Positions 51,358 to 59,941 of a stretch of 64,000 nt of DNA are shown here, piece by piece. Both the position numbers and the translations under genes were made by a program. The notes under the pieces are model-generated. The model did no database searches and was not told the origin of the DNA. It saw nothing but the letters and a program-made list of their open reading frames with translations. The first letter of the stretch is position 1, and each line of letters begins with the position of its first letter. This DNA comes from G963662655 sp963666875 (GTDB lineage: Bacteria > Cloacimonadota > Cloacimonadia > Cloacimonadales > JAIOQZ01), in contig CAXXPU010000006.1 in the NCBI GenBank assembly GCA_963666875.2, positions 434,001 to 498,000 of the forward strand. Reading direction: 5' to 3'.

Positions 51358-51759
51358 ATGCTACCAGACGAACAGCTTATCGAACAGGCGAAGGAAGCCT
51401 CGCAGAACGCATACGCGCCGTATTCTGGCTTTAAGATCGGCGCTGCGCTGCTGTCGAAGAACGGCAACGTCTATATCGGTTGCAACGTGGAAAACGCCTC
51501 CTACTCGCTTACCATCTGCGCAGAGCGGAACGCCGTCTTCAAGGCGGTGGCGTGGGGAGAACGGGAGTTTACCGCGATTGCCATCTACGCCGATTCGGAT
51601 GAATTCTTCCCGCCCTGTGGTGCGTGTCGGCAGGTGCTGTCGGAGTTCTCCACGGATATGCGTATCATCATGGCAAACCATGCTCGCGTAGAGGTTTCCA
51701 CGCTTGATCAACTATTGCCGATGCGCTTCAGCCTCGATGATGAATCCGAAACATCGTAA
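51358..51759 (+). CDS. cdd: Cytidine deaminase
   Basis: The 133-residue zinc enzyme deaminates cytidine and deoxycytidine in pyrimidine salvage. Ligands and catalytic Glu are visible in CNVENASYSLTICAERNAVF (C-A-E near 54) and PPCGACRQVL near 87. This is the short homotetrameric form. The ribosome site is weak (ACGGAG). The repeat hairpin is just upstream; trxB follows after 70 bases. Confidence 0.95.
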   Translation: MLPDEQLIEQAKEASQNAYAPYSGFKIGAALLSKNGNVYIGCNVENASYSLTICAERNAVFKAVAWGEREFTAIAIYADSDEFFPPCGACRQVLSEFSTDMRIIMANHARVEVSTLDQLLPMRFSLDDESETS

Positions 51760-51764
51760 AATAT

Positions 51765-51792
51765 TTGACAGTGTAAAATATTGCAGTATTTT
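51765..51792 (+). promoter_or_regulatory. trxB promoter TTGACA-N16-TATTTT
   Basis: A perfect -35 and a good -10 lie in the short cdd-trxB gap, 38 bases before the trxB ATG. Confidence 0.6.
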
Positions 51793-51829
51793 GTCTCCAG
51801 AATGGATAATGAACTGATTTGGAGGAACC

Positions 51830-52825
51830 ATGAATTTCGATTTTCAGAAGATCGACACCGGTGAAGCGGAAGTGGATACCAAGAAGACCGGTGAGTGCAT
51901 GAAATACGATGTGGCGATCATCGGTGGCGGCCCTGCGGGGCTGGGCGCTGCGATCTATGCGGCACGCGGCGGCCTGCGAACCGTTGTGTTCGAGCACGGC
52001 CTCTTCGGCGGACAGATCGTGCTGACCACCGATGTCGAGAATTACCCCGGCTTCGTTGAATCGATGACCGGATTCGACCTGATCGACAGGATGAAAGGGC
52101 AGGCAGAGAAATTCAAGACCGATTTCCGCGAAGAATCGGTGATTGCGGTCGGGCTGGAAGGAATCTGTAAGATCATCGAAACCGAAAACGGTTTCTATCG
52201 CGCCAAGACGATTATCATCGCGACCGGCGCTTCACCGCGCAAGCTCGCCGTGCCGGGCGAAGAACGTTTGACCGGACGCGGCGTATCCTATTGCGCCACG
52301 TGCGACGGCGCGCTCTATCGCGACAAGGTGGTGGCGGTGATCGGCGGTGGTGATTCGGCTGTCGAAGAAGGGCTATTCCTGACCCGGTTCGCGAAGAAGG
52401 TCTATCTGATCCACCGGCGCGACAAGCTTCGGGCTGTCTATACCATCCAGCAGCGCGCCTTCAAGAATCCGAAGATGGAGATTATCTGGGACACGGTGGT
52501 TCAGGGTGTCGAGGGCGAGAACAAGGTAGAAAACCTTGTACTGTTCAACCGCAAGACGGAAAAGGTGAGCAACCTGAAGGTTGACGGCGTGTTTGTCTAT
52601 GTGGGCATCATCCCGAACAACAAGCTCTTCGAATCGCGCGTCGAACTGGACGAGCAGGGATTCATCCTCACCGACGAGAGCCAGCACACCAATATACCGG
52701 GTATCTACGCCGCCGGCGATATCTGCCACAAGGTTCTTCGTCAGGTGGTTACCGCTGTCTCGGACGGCGCGACCGCTGCATTCTCCGCGGAAAAATGGAT
52801 TCAGGAACATCTGGAAGAGTTTTAG
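51830..52825 (+). CDS. trxB: Thioredoxin-disulfide reductase
   Basis: The start at 51830 has GGAGG at good spacing and gives 331 residues with a 24-residue polar N-terminal extension before the usual MKYDVAIIGGGPAG. FAD-binding GGGPAGLGAAIYAARGG, the redox pair CATC (YCATCDGALY near 160), NADPH-binding GGGDSAVEEG, and HRRDKLR (the HRRxxxR NADPH pattern) are present, ending GIYAAGDICHK...TAVSDGATAA. The enzyme reduces thioredoxin in the cytosol. The alternative internal ATG at 51899 would give the standard length; the ribosome site favours the longer form. Confidence 0.94.
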   Translation: MNFDFQKIDTGEAEVDTKKTGECMKYDVAIIGGGPAGLGAAIYAARGGLRTVVFEHGLFGGQIVLTTDVENYPGFVESMTGFDLIDRMKGQAEKFKTDFREESVIAVGLEGICKIIETENGFYRAKTIIIATGASPRKLAVPGEERLTGRGVSYCATCDGALYRDKVVAVIGGGDSAVEEGLFLTRFAKKVYLIHRRDKLRAVYTIQQRAFKNPKMEIIWDTVVQGVEGENKVENLVLFNRKTEKVSNLKVDGVFVYVGIIPNNKLFESRVELDEQGFILTDESQHTNIPGIYAAGDICHKVLRQVVTAVSDGATAAFSAEKWIQEHLEEF

Positions 52826-52844
52826 ACATCAATCTTGCACGATG

Positions 52845-52872
52845 AACCGGCGGTCGATCACGGCTGCCGGTT
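52845..52872 (+). terminator. Possible terminator after trxB
   Basis: AACCGGC and GCCGGTT form a 7-bp stem with a 14-base loop, followed by TTCTCTCTATT. It lies in the short convergent gap and is weak. Confidence 0.4.
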
Positions 52873-52915
52873 TCTCTCTATTGGTCCGCCGAGCTCCAGC
52901 TCGGCATCCCCTTCC

Positions 52916-54463
52916 CTACCTCACCAACAGCAGCTTCCTGACCGCCAGCGAGCGACCATCCTGTTTCAATCGATAGAAATACACGCCCGACGACACCAAT
53001 CGCTCGCTCACGTCCTTCGCGTCCCACGTAACGGCGCTATTCCGATCGACCGGCAGCGAACGCACCTTCTGTCCCCGGACGTTGAATATCTCGATTGTCG
53101 CGTCGCGGAGCTGGTCGGAGGGCATGTCCAGATGGATGGTGGTGGATGTTCGGAACGGGTTGGGAGAATTCGACAGGCAGATGGTTTCTGGCTTCTCGAT
53201 TACCTCGTCGTCGATTGAGACGGGATCGAGGGAGTAGATGATCGCACGGGAGTAGTCTTCATCGGGAACCACGTAAACGTCGTTGTGCCCATCGCCGTTG
53301 ATGTCGCCCAGGTTACGCCCGGCGGAATAGGCGCTGCTCGTTCCATCGACCGGGATGGCATAGCTTGGTTCTTCTGGAATGCTCTCTCCGCCGAGGTAGA
53401 AGTAAACGCAATCGCCGGTTCGGATTCTCGTCGCGATATCGTCATACTGGTCGTTGTTGATGTTGCAGTAGTAGCAGGATGAAGCATTATTGGGGTTTGC
53501 ACCATTGGCGATATTGAAGCTCGACATGGGGAACGACAGATCCTCCGATCCCCACAGAACATGCACCGAGTCGCTGTCTATCCAGATCGTGTCGTCGCAT
53601 CCGTCGCCGTTGAAGTCGCCATTGGATATCAATCCGCCCAGGTTATTCATGGCATAGAAATTATCCGGCATCTGGAAGGTCGTTTCGGGCGTCGTATCGA
53701 AATCTTCGCCGCCGCAATAGACATTCATGAAAACCGGACCATAGATTTCGTCGAAATAATTGTTCGTCAGCAGTAGGTCCGGACTGCCGTCTCCATTCAC
53801 ATCGCCGACGGATGCCACATCGCCAAGCATGTAGAAATCGCTGTTGTTCCCCTCGATGTGGAAATCGGTAATCGTGTCCATGGGGTTTGCGCCAAAGAGA
53901 ATATCCACGTTTCCGTTCCAGAATTCGGATGTTTTATCGAGGCACAGGATATCGTCGTAGCCGTCCGCGTTGAAGTCGAAGCCTCCGTTCCACGCCTCGA
54001 ATCCGCCCCAGTACCAGTAGGAGAAAGTCGAATCGGTATCCGCGGTGAACTCTCCGCCGCCCTTGATGATGCCGGCATAGCAGCAATCGGTAGGATCCAT
54101 GTACGTGATCACCATGTCGTTTCTGCCGTCGCCGGTCAGATCGCCGTGCCAGCTCGGCCACATGGTCGTATAGTACCAATTGGGGTTGGGGGTGATTTCG
54201 TCCGGATAGAGCCAGGGCGTCGTTCCGCCCCAGAAGACCCCAAGGCAGGAATTCTCGAGATCGCTGTTGTAGAACGAGAAGATGAAGTCGTCATAGCCAT
54301 CGTGATTGAAATCGCCACCCGGCTTGTAGTTGAGGAAGTCGCTCGGGAATCCTATCGCATTACCATACGCGGGGGGCAATACGATCTCGCCGATAACCGT
54401 GAGCGAGTCTTGTGCGGACAGCGTTACGCATAGAAGCGCCAGAATGATGAGTATGTATCGCAT
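52916..54463 (-). CDS. Secreted FG-GAP/VCBS beta-propeller protein with sorting domain
   Basis: The reverse-strand ATG at 54463 follows GGAGAG and begins MRYILIILALLCVTLSAQ, a signal peptide. An in-frame extension upstream consists of repeat DNA and is not counted. The 515-residue protein has about seven FG-GAP repeats with Asp-rich calcium-binding turns such as DFNHDGYDD, DLTGDGRND, DVNGDGSPD and DFNGDGCDD. The C-terminus (about 435-515) is a sorting domain: NSPNPFRTSTTI ... EIFNVRGQKVRSL ... SSGVYFYRLK. It is probably exported and surface-attached. It converges on trxB. Confidence 0.88.
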   Translation of the reverse strand: MRYILIILALLCVTLSAQDSLTVIGEIVLPPAYGNAIGFPSDFLNYKPGGDFNHDGYDDFIFSFYNSDLENSCLGVFWGGTTPWLYPDEITPNPNWYYTTMWPSWHGDLTGDGRNDMVITYMDPTDCCYAGIIKGGGEFTADTDSTFSYWYWGGFEAWNGGFDFNADGYDDILCLDKTSEFWNGNVDILFGANPMDTITDFHIEGNNSDFYMLGDVASVGDVNGDGSPDLLLTNNYFDEIYGPVFMNVYCGGEDFDTTPETTFQMPDNFYAMNNLGGLISNGDFNGDGCDDTIWIDSDSVHVLWGSEDLSFPMSSFNIANGANPNNASSCYYCNINNDQYDDIATRIRTGDCVYFYLGGESIPEEPSYAIPVDGTSSAYSAGRNLGDINGDGHNDVYVVPDEDYSRAIIYSLDPVSIDDEVIEKPETICLSNSPNPFRTSTTIHLDMPSDQLRDATIEIFNVRGQKVRSLPVDRNSAVTWDAKDVSERLVSSGVYFYRLKQDGRSLAVRKLLLVR

Positions 54464-54666
54464 AGACACTCTCCATAACGGTGATAATATATTGCTATTT
54501 GTTGGCATTAGGTCGAAGTCGGTCAAGAAATTTGTGGTGCGATAGTCAAAGAAAAGGGCAACCTCGGACAGACTGTGTGGAAATGGTAGATGGATTCTGT
54601 TGTCGCTGTTTGTATTTTGAGAGACAACCCCCCTTTGTCCCCCCTTGTCAGGGGGGTGAGAAAGTG
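54464..54666. other. Intergenic region left of the insertion element
   Basis: This 200-base stretch is the upstream region of the FG-GAP gene (- strand). A TTGACC lies on that strand near 54533 without a clear -10. The right part carries the C-rich repeat. No gene was seen. Confidence 0.4.
54625..54659. repeat. C-rich 35-bp repeat, left copy
   Basis: The 35 bases (CAACCCCCCTTTGTCCCC ...) match 56060-56094 exactly in reverse orientation. The two copies lie just outside the insertion element. An internal dyad (CCCCCCTTGTCAGGGGGG) can fold on itself. Confidence 0.85.
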
Positions 54667-54741
54667 GGTACAAACCGGGAAGATAGGTGACAAAATAGAC
54701 CGGGAAGATAGGTAATACTCAAAAAGCATTGAGGAGAGCCT

Positions 54742-55986
54742 ATGCCCTTTCAGAGAACAACGAAGTATGATCAACTCCATAAGTTGATAGGAGATTATCT
54801 TAGCGATCAATATACGGTAGTAGATTTACATCGGATATATGGAGTATCCTGTAAAACGATCTACAAATGGATCAATCGTTATAAGGAAGATCCAGCGAAC
54901 TGGGCTTTGGCTCGCAGCAGTGCTCCGCACAGCCACCCGAATCAGACTCCGCCCGAGATCCTTGAAATGATTATCAACATGAAGCTTGCACATTTGAGTT
55001 GGGGTCCGCGCAAGATAATACACGCGTTACAGAACCAGGATTCAACCATCGACTGGCCAGCAGCGAGTACAGCAGGCGAATGGTTGAAACGTCACGGTCT
55101 AGTGAAACATCGTTTGGTACGTAGTCATGTACCGCCATACAGCCAGCCCTTCGGTGAATGCAACTGCAGTAATGCCATCTGGAGTATTGACTATAAGGGT
55201 CAATTTCGGCTTTTGAATGGCGAGTATTGCTATCCGCTGACGATCACCGACAATTTCAGTCGTTTCCTTTTGTGTTGTCATGCGCTTCCGAGCACGAACC
55301 ACAAGGATTGCGAGCATTGGCTTGACTGGACTTTTCAGCAGTATGGTTTGCCGGACAGTATCCGTTCTGATAACGGAGTTCCGTTTTGCATTGCGAGTAA
55401 AACGGGCTTGAGTCGATTCTGGCTTCATCTGATTCGTCTCGGCATAACGCTTGAGCGAATCGAGAAGGGTAAACCCCAGCAGAATGGTCGTCATGAGCGG
55501 ATGCATCGTACACTGAAGCATGAAACCTGCAAGCCCCCAGCGCGCGATATGTTATCCCAGCAGGAAGCGTTTAACGCTTTTATAGAAGAGTACAATACGA
55601 TTCGTCCTCATGAGGCTTTGGGAGGACACCCACCGGCGTCGGTATATCAACCGAGCTTGCGCAAATATCCGCTTAAGATATTCGGTCCGGAGTATCCTGA
55701 AGACTTTGAAAAGCGTAAAATCAAGGATACCGGTGAGGTGAAATTACATGGAAAGAGAGTGTTTGTAAGTGAGCTTCTCGCAGGTGAATATGTTGCCTTG
55801 GAAGAGCTGGAGGATCGTGATGGTATCTGGCGCATTTATTACTACCAGACGCCGATTACGGATCTGGATATCAGAACGATGAAATTGATCCCGATTAAGA
55901 CAAGCCTCGGCGAGGCGCGAAATTCTCCCTCATCCCGGCATGCCGGGATGAGGGAGAATACTGGACAGGAAACCATTAAAGTGTAA
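54742..55986 (+). CDS. IS481-family transposase (rve integrase core)
   Basis: The 414-residue protein has an N-terminal helix-turn-helix (VVDLHRIYGVSCKTIYKWINRY, about 24-45), a linker helix domain (LSWGPRKIIHALQ), then a retroviral-type DDE core. Asp in WSIDYKGQF near 150, Asp in IRSDNGVPF near 217 and Glu in QQNGRHERMH near 254 are all present. GAGGAG precedes the ATG. The reading frame is intact, so the element may be active. The last 20 or so residues (NSPSSRHAGMREN...) are encoded by a perfect palindrome and look like an added tail; the stop codon lies in the right terminal repeat. Confidence 0.93.
   Translation: MPFQRTTKYDQLHKLIGDYLSDQYTVVDLHRIYGVSCKTIYKWINRYKEDPANWALARSSAPHSHPNQTPPEILEMIINMKLAHLSWGPRKIIHALQNQDSTIDWPAASTAGEWLKRHGLVKHRLVRSHVPPYSQPFGECNCSNAIWSIDYKGQFRLLNGEYCYPLTITDNFSRFLLCCHALPSTNHKDCEHWLDWTFQQYGLPDSIRSDNGVPFCIASKTGLSRFWLHLIRLGITLERIEKGKPQQNGRHERMHRTLKHETCKPPARDMLSQQEAFNAFIEEYNTIRPHEALGGHPPASVYQPSLRKYPLKIFGPEYPEDFEKRKIKDTGEVKLHGKRVFVSELLAGEYVALEELEDRDGIWRIYYYQTPITDLDIRTMKLIPIKTSLGEARNSPSSRHAGMRENTGQETIKV
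55922..55959. repeat. Perfect 38-bp palindrome inside the transposase 3' end
   Basis: ATTCTCCCTCATCCCGGCA is followed directly by its complement. The core ATCCCGGCATGCCGGGAT resembles a repeat common in bacterial genomes. It probably inserted at the original end of the transposase frame. Confidence 0.85.
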
Positions 55987-56059
55987 CCTATGTCCCCGGG
56001 CTAATCTGTTACCAACGTCCCGGATGTACAGTGATCAGGATCCAAGCGTGTCCGCCAAT

Positions 56060-56094
56060 TCACCCCCCTGACAAGGGGGGACAAAGGGGGGTTG
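56060..56094. repeat. C-rich 35-bp repeat, right copy (inverted)
   Basis: This is the exact reverse complement of 54625-54659. It lies 30 bases outside the right end of the insertion element and 80 bases from the end of the methyltransferase gene. Confidence 0.85.
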
Positions 56095-56173
56095 CTTTCC
56101 CTGGCAATGGTAACCCGATATCAATTCAAGAGCAGGTTCATAACATTTTCACACAGTCTGGGGTCCTACGTGA

Positions 56174-56893
56174 TCACTTCACACCGAAATGGAATATGGT
56201 CGTGGCGGGAGCGAAGCCGGAATCCTGCAAGCGTGACTTCAGTTCTTCGCCCTCCTCTTTGAGTATGGCGTAATCGGGGTGTTCCTGGATGCGATCGATA
56301 TAGGGATCGATCATCTTCGTCATCCTTTCGACGATTTCGGCTTGTTGTTGCTCATCCACCGGCAGGTTAAACTCGAACTTCTCGATCTTTTCGAGCGGCA
56401 GTCCGCGCATGATCGCCTCGAGCTGTTTCGCCGTGTAGGTAGGTTGATGGCTGATGCCCAGGATCGTGTCGATCTTCGCCCACCAATGGTGCAGATCGAC
56501 GTGATTCATCTGGGCCGGTGATTGCTCGCCGTCGCGGATCATCTCGCGCACGATGAAATTTCCACCCGGACGGAGAACCCGAAGCATCTCGCCAAGCACG
56601 TCGTCCCGATCGGAAAGGTGGTGCAGGGAATTCGAGATCGCGACCGTGTCGAAAGAATTGTCTTCAAAGTCCATCTTCGATGCGTCCATCGCCTCGAACG
56701 TCACCGGTTCATCGGTATATGCCTTTCTTGCTGATTCCAGCGCTCTGTCCGAGGAATCAATCCCGACAAACCGGTTATAATCCTTGAACAATCGCATCAT
56801 GACACGGATAAATTCTCCCGCGCCGGTTGCCACGTCGAGTACCAAGCCGCCAGACAGGCTTCTCATCTTCGAATTTGCACATGTTGCGTTCAT
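56174..56893 (-). CDS. Class I SAM-dependent methyltransferase
   Basis: The chosen ATG (56893) is preceded by GGAGG at proper spacing; longer frames lack a site. The 239-residue protein has motif I LDVATGAGEFI near 20-30, the acidic GIDSSDRAL, AMDASKMDFEDNSFD and the post-I segment AISNSLHHLSDRDDVLGEMLRVLRPGGNF, as in UbiE/COQ5-like methyltransferases. The substrate is unknown; quinone, lipid or small-molecule methylation are all possible. The C-terminal third is helical. It is a single-gene unit downstream of the endonuclease gene on the same strand. Confidence 0.87.
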   Translation of the reverse strand: MNATCANSKMRSLSGGLVLDVATGAGEFIRVMMRLFKDYNRFVGIDSSDRALESARKAYTDEPVTFEAMDASKMDFEDNSFDTVAISNSLHHLSDRDDVLGEMLRVLRPGGNFIVREMIRDGEQSPAQMNHVDLHHWWAKIDTILGISHQPTYTAKQLEAIMRGLPLEKIEKFEFNLPVDEQQQAEIVERMTKMIDPYIDRIQEHPDYAILKEEGEELKSRLQDSGFAPATTIFHFGVK

Positions 56894-57097
56894 TAAATCC
56901 TCCGTGAATAATTGTGTACGGTTATTTTTGATATGTGAGAAAGAATAGGGAAGGGCAGGCACAGGGACCTGCCCTTTATAATCGATATTCCACTCTCGCT
57001 ATTTCACTTCGCGAAAGCCGAACATCCACTAACATAATCCCGATAGATCGGGATTACAACGTTCATGGGTATCGTTTTCGCTGCGCGAAAGCCGAAC
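56894..57097. other. Repeat-bearing gap between the methyltransferase and nuclease genes
   Basis: A 23-bp palindrome (56953-56975) is the reverse of the one at 13618-13640. Downstream, AATCCCGATAGATCGGGATT (57037-57056) forms a perfect-arm hairpin, and CGCGAAAGCCGAAC is repeated near 57010 and 57085. No terminator with a T-run was seen on the - strand. Confidence 0.55.
56953..56975. repeat. 23-bp interrupted palindrome, copy 2
   Basis: This is the exact reverse complement of 13618-13640, 43 kb away. Confidence 0.8.
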
Positions 57098-59845
57098 CTA
57101 TTGAATCATCAACATCTTGCGTGTCGAGATGTAGTTGTCCGTCTTCATGCGGTACAGGTAGATACCGCTGCCGACCGGCTTGCCGGACTGATCTTCGCCC
57201 AGCCACTCGACCTTGTGCGTTCCCTCGGTCATCGGTTGATCGACAAGCGTCCGGATTAACTGCCCCTTGAGGTTGAACACCTCGATGGTGACGTGCCCGG
57301 CTTCCACGAGCGAGTAGTCGATCTCGGTGGATGGGTTGAACGGATTCGGGTAGTTGGAGAGAAGTTGCGTAACCGATTGCGGATCGGGCGCCTGACCGGG
57401 ATCGTCTTCCGTAACGGTAACCTCTCGAGGTCCGAAGAAGTCGCTATGACCATTGGCAGATATCGATTCCAGCCAGTAGAAGTAGGTGGTTTCCGACTGG
57501 ATATCCGGATCGCCGTATTCATAAACGGTTTCGCAGGACTGATTTTCCGCCGGGATAATATCCATATTGATCCGGATGGCGTTATCGGACAGAGCGACCT
57601 CGGAGCGCAGCAGGTTGTAGCCCAACATATCGGACTCGGATTGGGTGATCCACTGAATAAGCACTTCGTCGCTTTCGGAGATTGTCGCAGTGAAGGATGA
57701 GAGCTGCACCGGCAGCGTTTCTTCGAGCCATTCCGAATTACTTCCGCCGTTGCCGGTAGCGGGTGTCACGTCGGGGCTTGTCGCGGCCGCTGAGGTCCAG
57801 TTGGCAGCCGTCGAGACACCTTCGTCGGTTCCTGCGGTGTAGTATATCGCGGTGGATCCGGCTGGTCTGATCGATGTGAAAGCGCTGTTGTTGCCCTGAT
57901 CCCAGTCGTGTATGATCGCGCGCGTTGCGCCGTCGGTGAGCTTCGGATTGTCGGTTGACGTGTTATTGGAGAACCCGCTCCACGTGTTATTGATGAACAG
58001 GCTGGCCTGATTGTGCGCACTGACAACTTGCTTGTTGCCTGCCTCGACAACGACCAGATCGTCAACCGGCAGGTTTGTATCACGGTCACCACCGTTGTAG
58101 ATCACGATCACGGTTCCTTCGGGAACGGATGCCCAGGGGGATCCCGCGCCGTCGAGGAAGGTGCAGTAGGGATCGCTTTCGTCCGAGAGCACCCAGCCGC
58201 GCATATCGAGGTTGTCCTGCACCACGACGATCTCGACCCATTCCTTCGAGCCGCCGTCACCCTGCGACCACTCGTTGATGATCGCCGGCGTACCGGAGCT
58301 TCCGTTATCGATGCCACTGCCGATCACGGAAATCGTTTCGTTTTCCGATTGTGTCGAGCTGCATGTGATCGTTGCGTTGTATCCCTGCACTGAGGTCGGA
58401 ACAAACCGAACGTAAATGCGGCGAAAGAGGTCTCGCCCGGTTGGTGAAAGGACAAGCTGTCCGGTGAAGCCGGATCCGCTGGTGGTGGAAATCTCGAAAT
58501 CGTCCGGCGCGGTGACGGTCACATTGTCGACGAGGTATTCGCCGGTCAGATCGAAATAGGTCTCGTCCGATGCCTGCCCTGTACTCACGCTTCCGAAGTC
58601 GAGTGTCGTAGGGTTGGCGGAAAGGGTTGGGGTTCCCCATATCTCCCATACATATTCGGGGTGATCGATGAAGGGATTGCGGTTGTGCTGCCAGTTGTCG
58701 TAGATCGCCTGATTGCGGACTTCCTCCGCTTCCGAAACGGGATCTTCGGCATGCCATTTCAGCAGGGTGGTCAGCTTGCCGTGCTCTCCCAAGAGGTCGC
58801 CGGTGTCGGGATTGTCTGTATCGACCGCATCCACAAGTTCGAGATCAACCTCGCCGTTGTCGCCTTCGTAGCGCACATCCATGTAGAACATCATACGCGC
58901 CACATCGCCCTTGACATCGTCCGGCGGTTCCCAGGTATCTGTGGTCCAGTAGCATCCGGTGGCGCCGTCGCCGTCGATGTACTCGCTACCGCCCTCTGCG
59001 AAGTCGCGGTTGAGCTTCATGGTGTTGACGGTGGAGTCTTCCGGGCGCAGGTGGTGCAGGTCGGTTCCGGGAGATTCGTCGATGTCGAAGTTGCCGTGGG
59101 ATTTCGCCCAGACGTGCTCGCGGTTCCAGCCGTTGCTGGTGTTGAAATTGGTTTTATCGATCGACCACCCGGTGTAGATGCCGATCACGTTGGACGAGTT
59201 GTCCGGGTCTTCGTCGAGTACCTGAAGCGCGGTTTTCACGCCGTCGTAGTCGTAGAAGGTATGCCCATCGATGATGCTGTGCAGTTCGTCCTTCAGCGCG
59301 GAACCGGTGAGTCCGGCGGCAGTTTCGTAGTATTCGCCGAAATCGGTCATCAGGATATCGTCGATGTTACCGCGTTTATCGGTGGTTCCGGAGATAGCGG
59401 TGATCCGCACGCGGACATCGCCGGTAACATTGATGTCGCCGCTCCAGTAGGTCAGATCGCTTTGCAGGTTGGAGTTGAAGTCGGTTCCGACCTGGGTCCA
59501 GTCTGCGCCGGCATTGGTGCTGTACTCGACGCGGAAGGTGGGCGCGGTCGAATCGGTACCGTATTTGGCGTAGTAGAGCGAGATGGTGCCGATGCCGCCT
59601 GACTTATCTGTCAGCATGGTCATGGAACCGTCGGTTTTGATACGCGCGGACTTCGTGCCGTTCTTTTTATCGTTGGCGAGATTGCCGATCAGGGCGTTGC
59701 TCATGTTCCAGGTGATGCCGCTCAGCGCGACGTCACCGCTATCGTAAGAAGCTTTTGACTCCGATTCGAAATCGATCGTATAGTCGGCGCTGAGGGCGCA
59801 GAATAATAGCAGTAATCCAAGAATGATTATAACATGTTTTTTCAT
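57098..59845 (-). CDS. Secreted endonuclease I with lamin-tail and sorting domains
   Basis: The 915-residue protein begins at the ATG at 59845 after GGAGC, with signal peptide HVIIILGLLLLFCALSA. Residues about 20-170 form a jelly-roll domain shared with the gene at 60998. Endonuclease I (about 175-410) shows GWNREHVWAKSHG, TDLHHLRPED, GDVARMMFYMDVRY and NRNPFIDHPEYVWEIWG, the metal-dependent non-specific nuclease fold. Then come an Ig-like domain, a lamin-tail domain (about 510-690: INEWSQGDGGSKEWVEI) and an FN3-like unit. The end is a sorting domain (NYPNPFNPSTEI ... GSGIYLYRMK). It probably degrades extracellular DNA for nutrients or defence. Catalytic residues look complete. Confidence 0.93.
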   Translation of the reverse strand: MKKHVIIILGLLLLFCALSADYTIDFESESKASYDSGDVALSGITWNMSNALIGNLANDKKNGTKSARIKTDGSMTMLTDKSGGIGTISLYYAKYGTDSTAPTFRVEYSTNAGADWTQVGTDFNSNLQSDLTYWSGDINVTGDVRVRITAISGTTDKRGNIDDILMTDFGEYYETAAGLTGSALKDELHSIIDGHTFYDYDGVKTALQVLDEDPDNSSNVIGIYTGWSIDKTNFNTSNGWNREHVWAKSHGNFDIDESPGTDLHHLRPEDSTVNTMKLNRDFAEGGSEYIDGDGATGCYWTTDTWEPPDDVKGDVARMMFYMDVRYEGDNGEVDLELVDAVDTDNPDTGDLLGEHGKLTTLLKWHAEDPVSEAEEVRNQAIYDNWQHNRNPFIDHPEYVWEIWGTPTLSANPTTLDFGSVSTGQASDETYFDLTGEYLVDNVTVTAPDDFEISTTSGSGFTGQLVLSPTGRDLFRRIYVRFVPTSVQGYNATITCSSTQSENETISVIGSGIDNGSSGTPAIINEWSQGDGGSKEWVEIVVVQDNLDMRGWVLSDESDPYCTFLDGAGSPWASVPEGTVIVIYNGGDRDTNLPVDDLVVVEAGNKQVVSAHNQASLFINNTWSGFSNNTSTDNPKLTDGATRAIIHDWDQGNNSAFTSIRPAGSTAIYYTAGTDEGVSTAANWTSAAATSPDVTPATGNGGSNSEWLEETLPVQLSSFTATISESDEVLIQWITQSESDMLGYNLLRSEVALSDNAIRINMDIIPAENQSCETVYEYGDPDIQSETTYFYWLESISANGHSDFFGPREVTVTEDDPGQAPDPQSVTQLLSNYPNPFNPSTEIDYSLVEAGHVTIEVFNLKGQLIRTLVDQPMTEGTHKVEWLGEDQSGKPVGSGIYLYRMKTDNYISTRKMLMIQ

Positions 59846-59941
59846 CGCTTGCTCCACAGGTTTTCATTGTTCGACAAAAATGATTGGTAAATGACATCTG
59901 TCCAGAACTTTCGACAGGCTAACCCGTTCTTCTCATGAATC

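Larger units (their letters stand above)
54667..56030 (+). mobile_element. IS481-family insertion sequence, about 1.36 kb
   Basis: Imperfect terminal inverted repeats of about 48 bp bound the element. The left end reads GTACAAACCGGGAAGATAGGT and continues with a second CCGGGAAGATAGGT 25 bases on (54674-54688 and 54699-54713). The right end, read inward on the opposite strand, is GTACATCCGGGACGTTGGTAACA with a second CCGGGGACATAGGT. One intact transposase gene lies between. I could not find a clear target-site duplication. The exact outer ends are uncertain by a few bases. Confidence 0.8.

Noticed and set aside
54464..54673. N-terminal extension of the FG-GAP protein through the C-rich repeat
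   Set aside because: The extension (PPDKGGQRG...) is translated repeat DNA; a proper ribosome site and signal peptide start at 54463.
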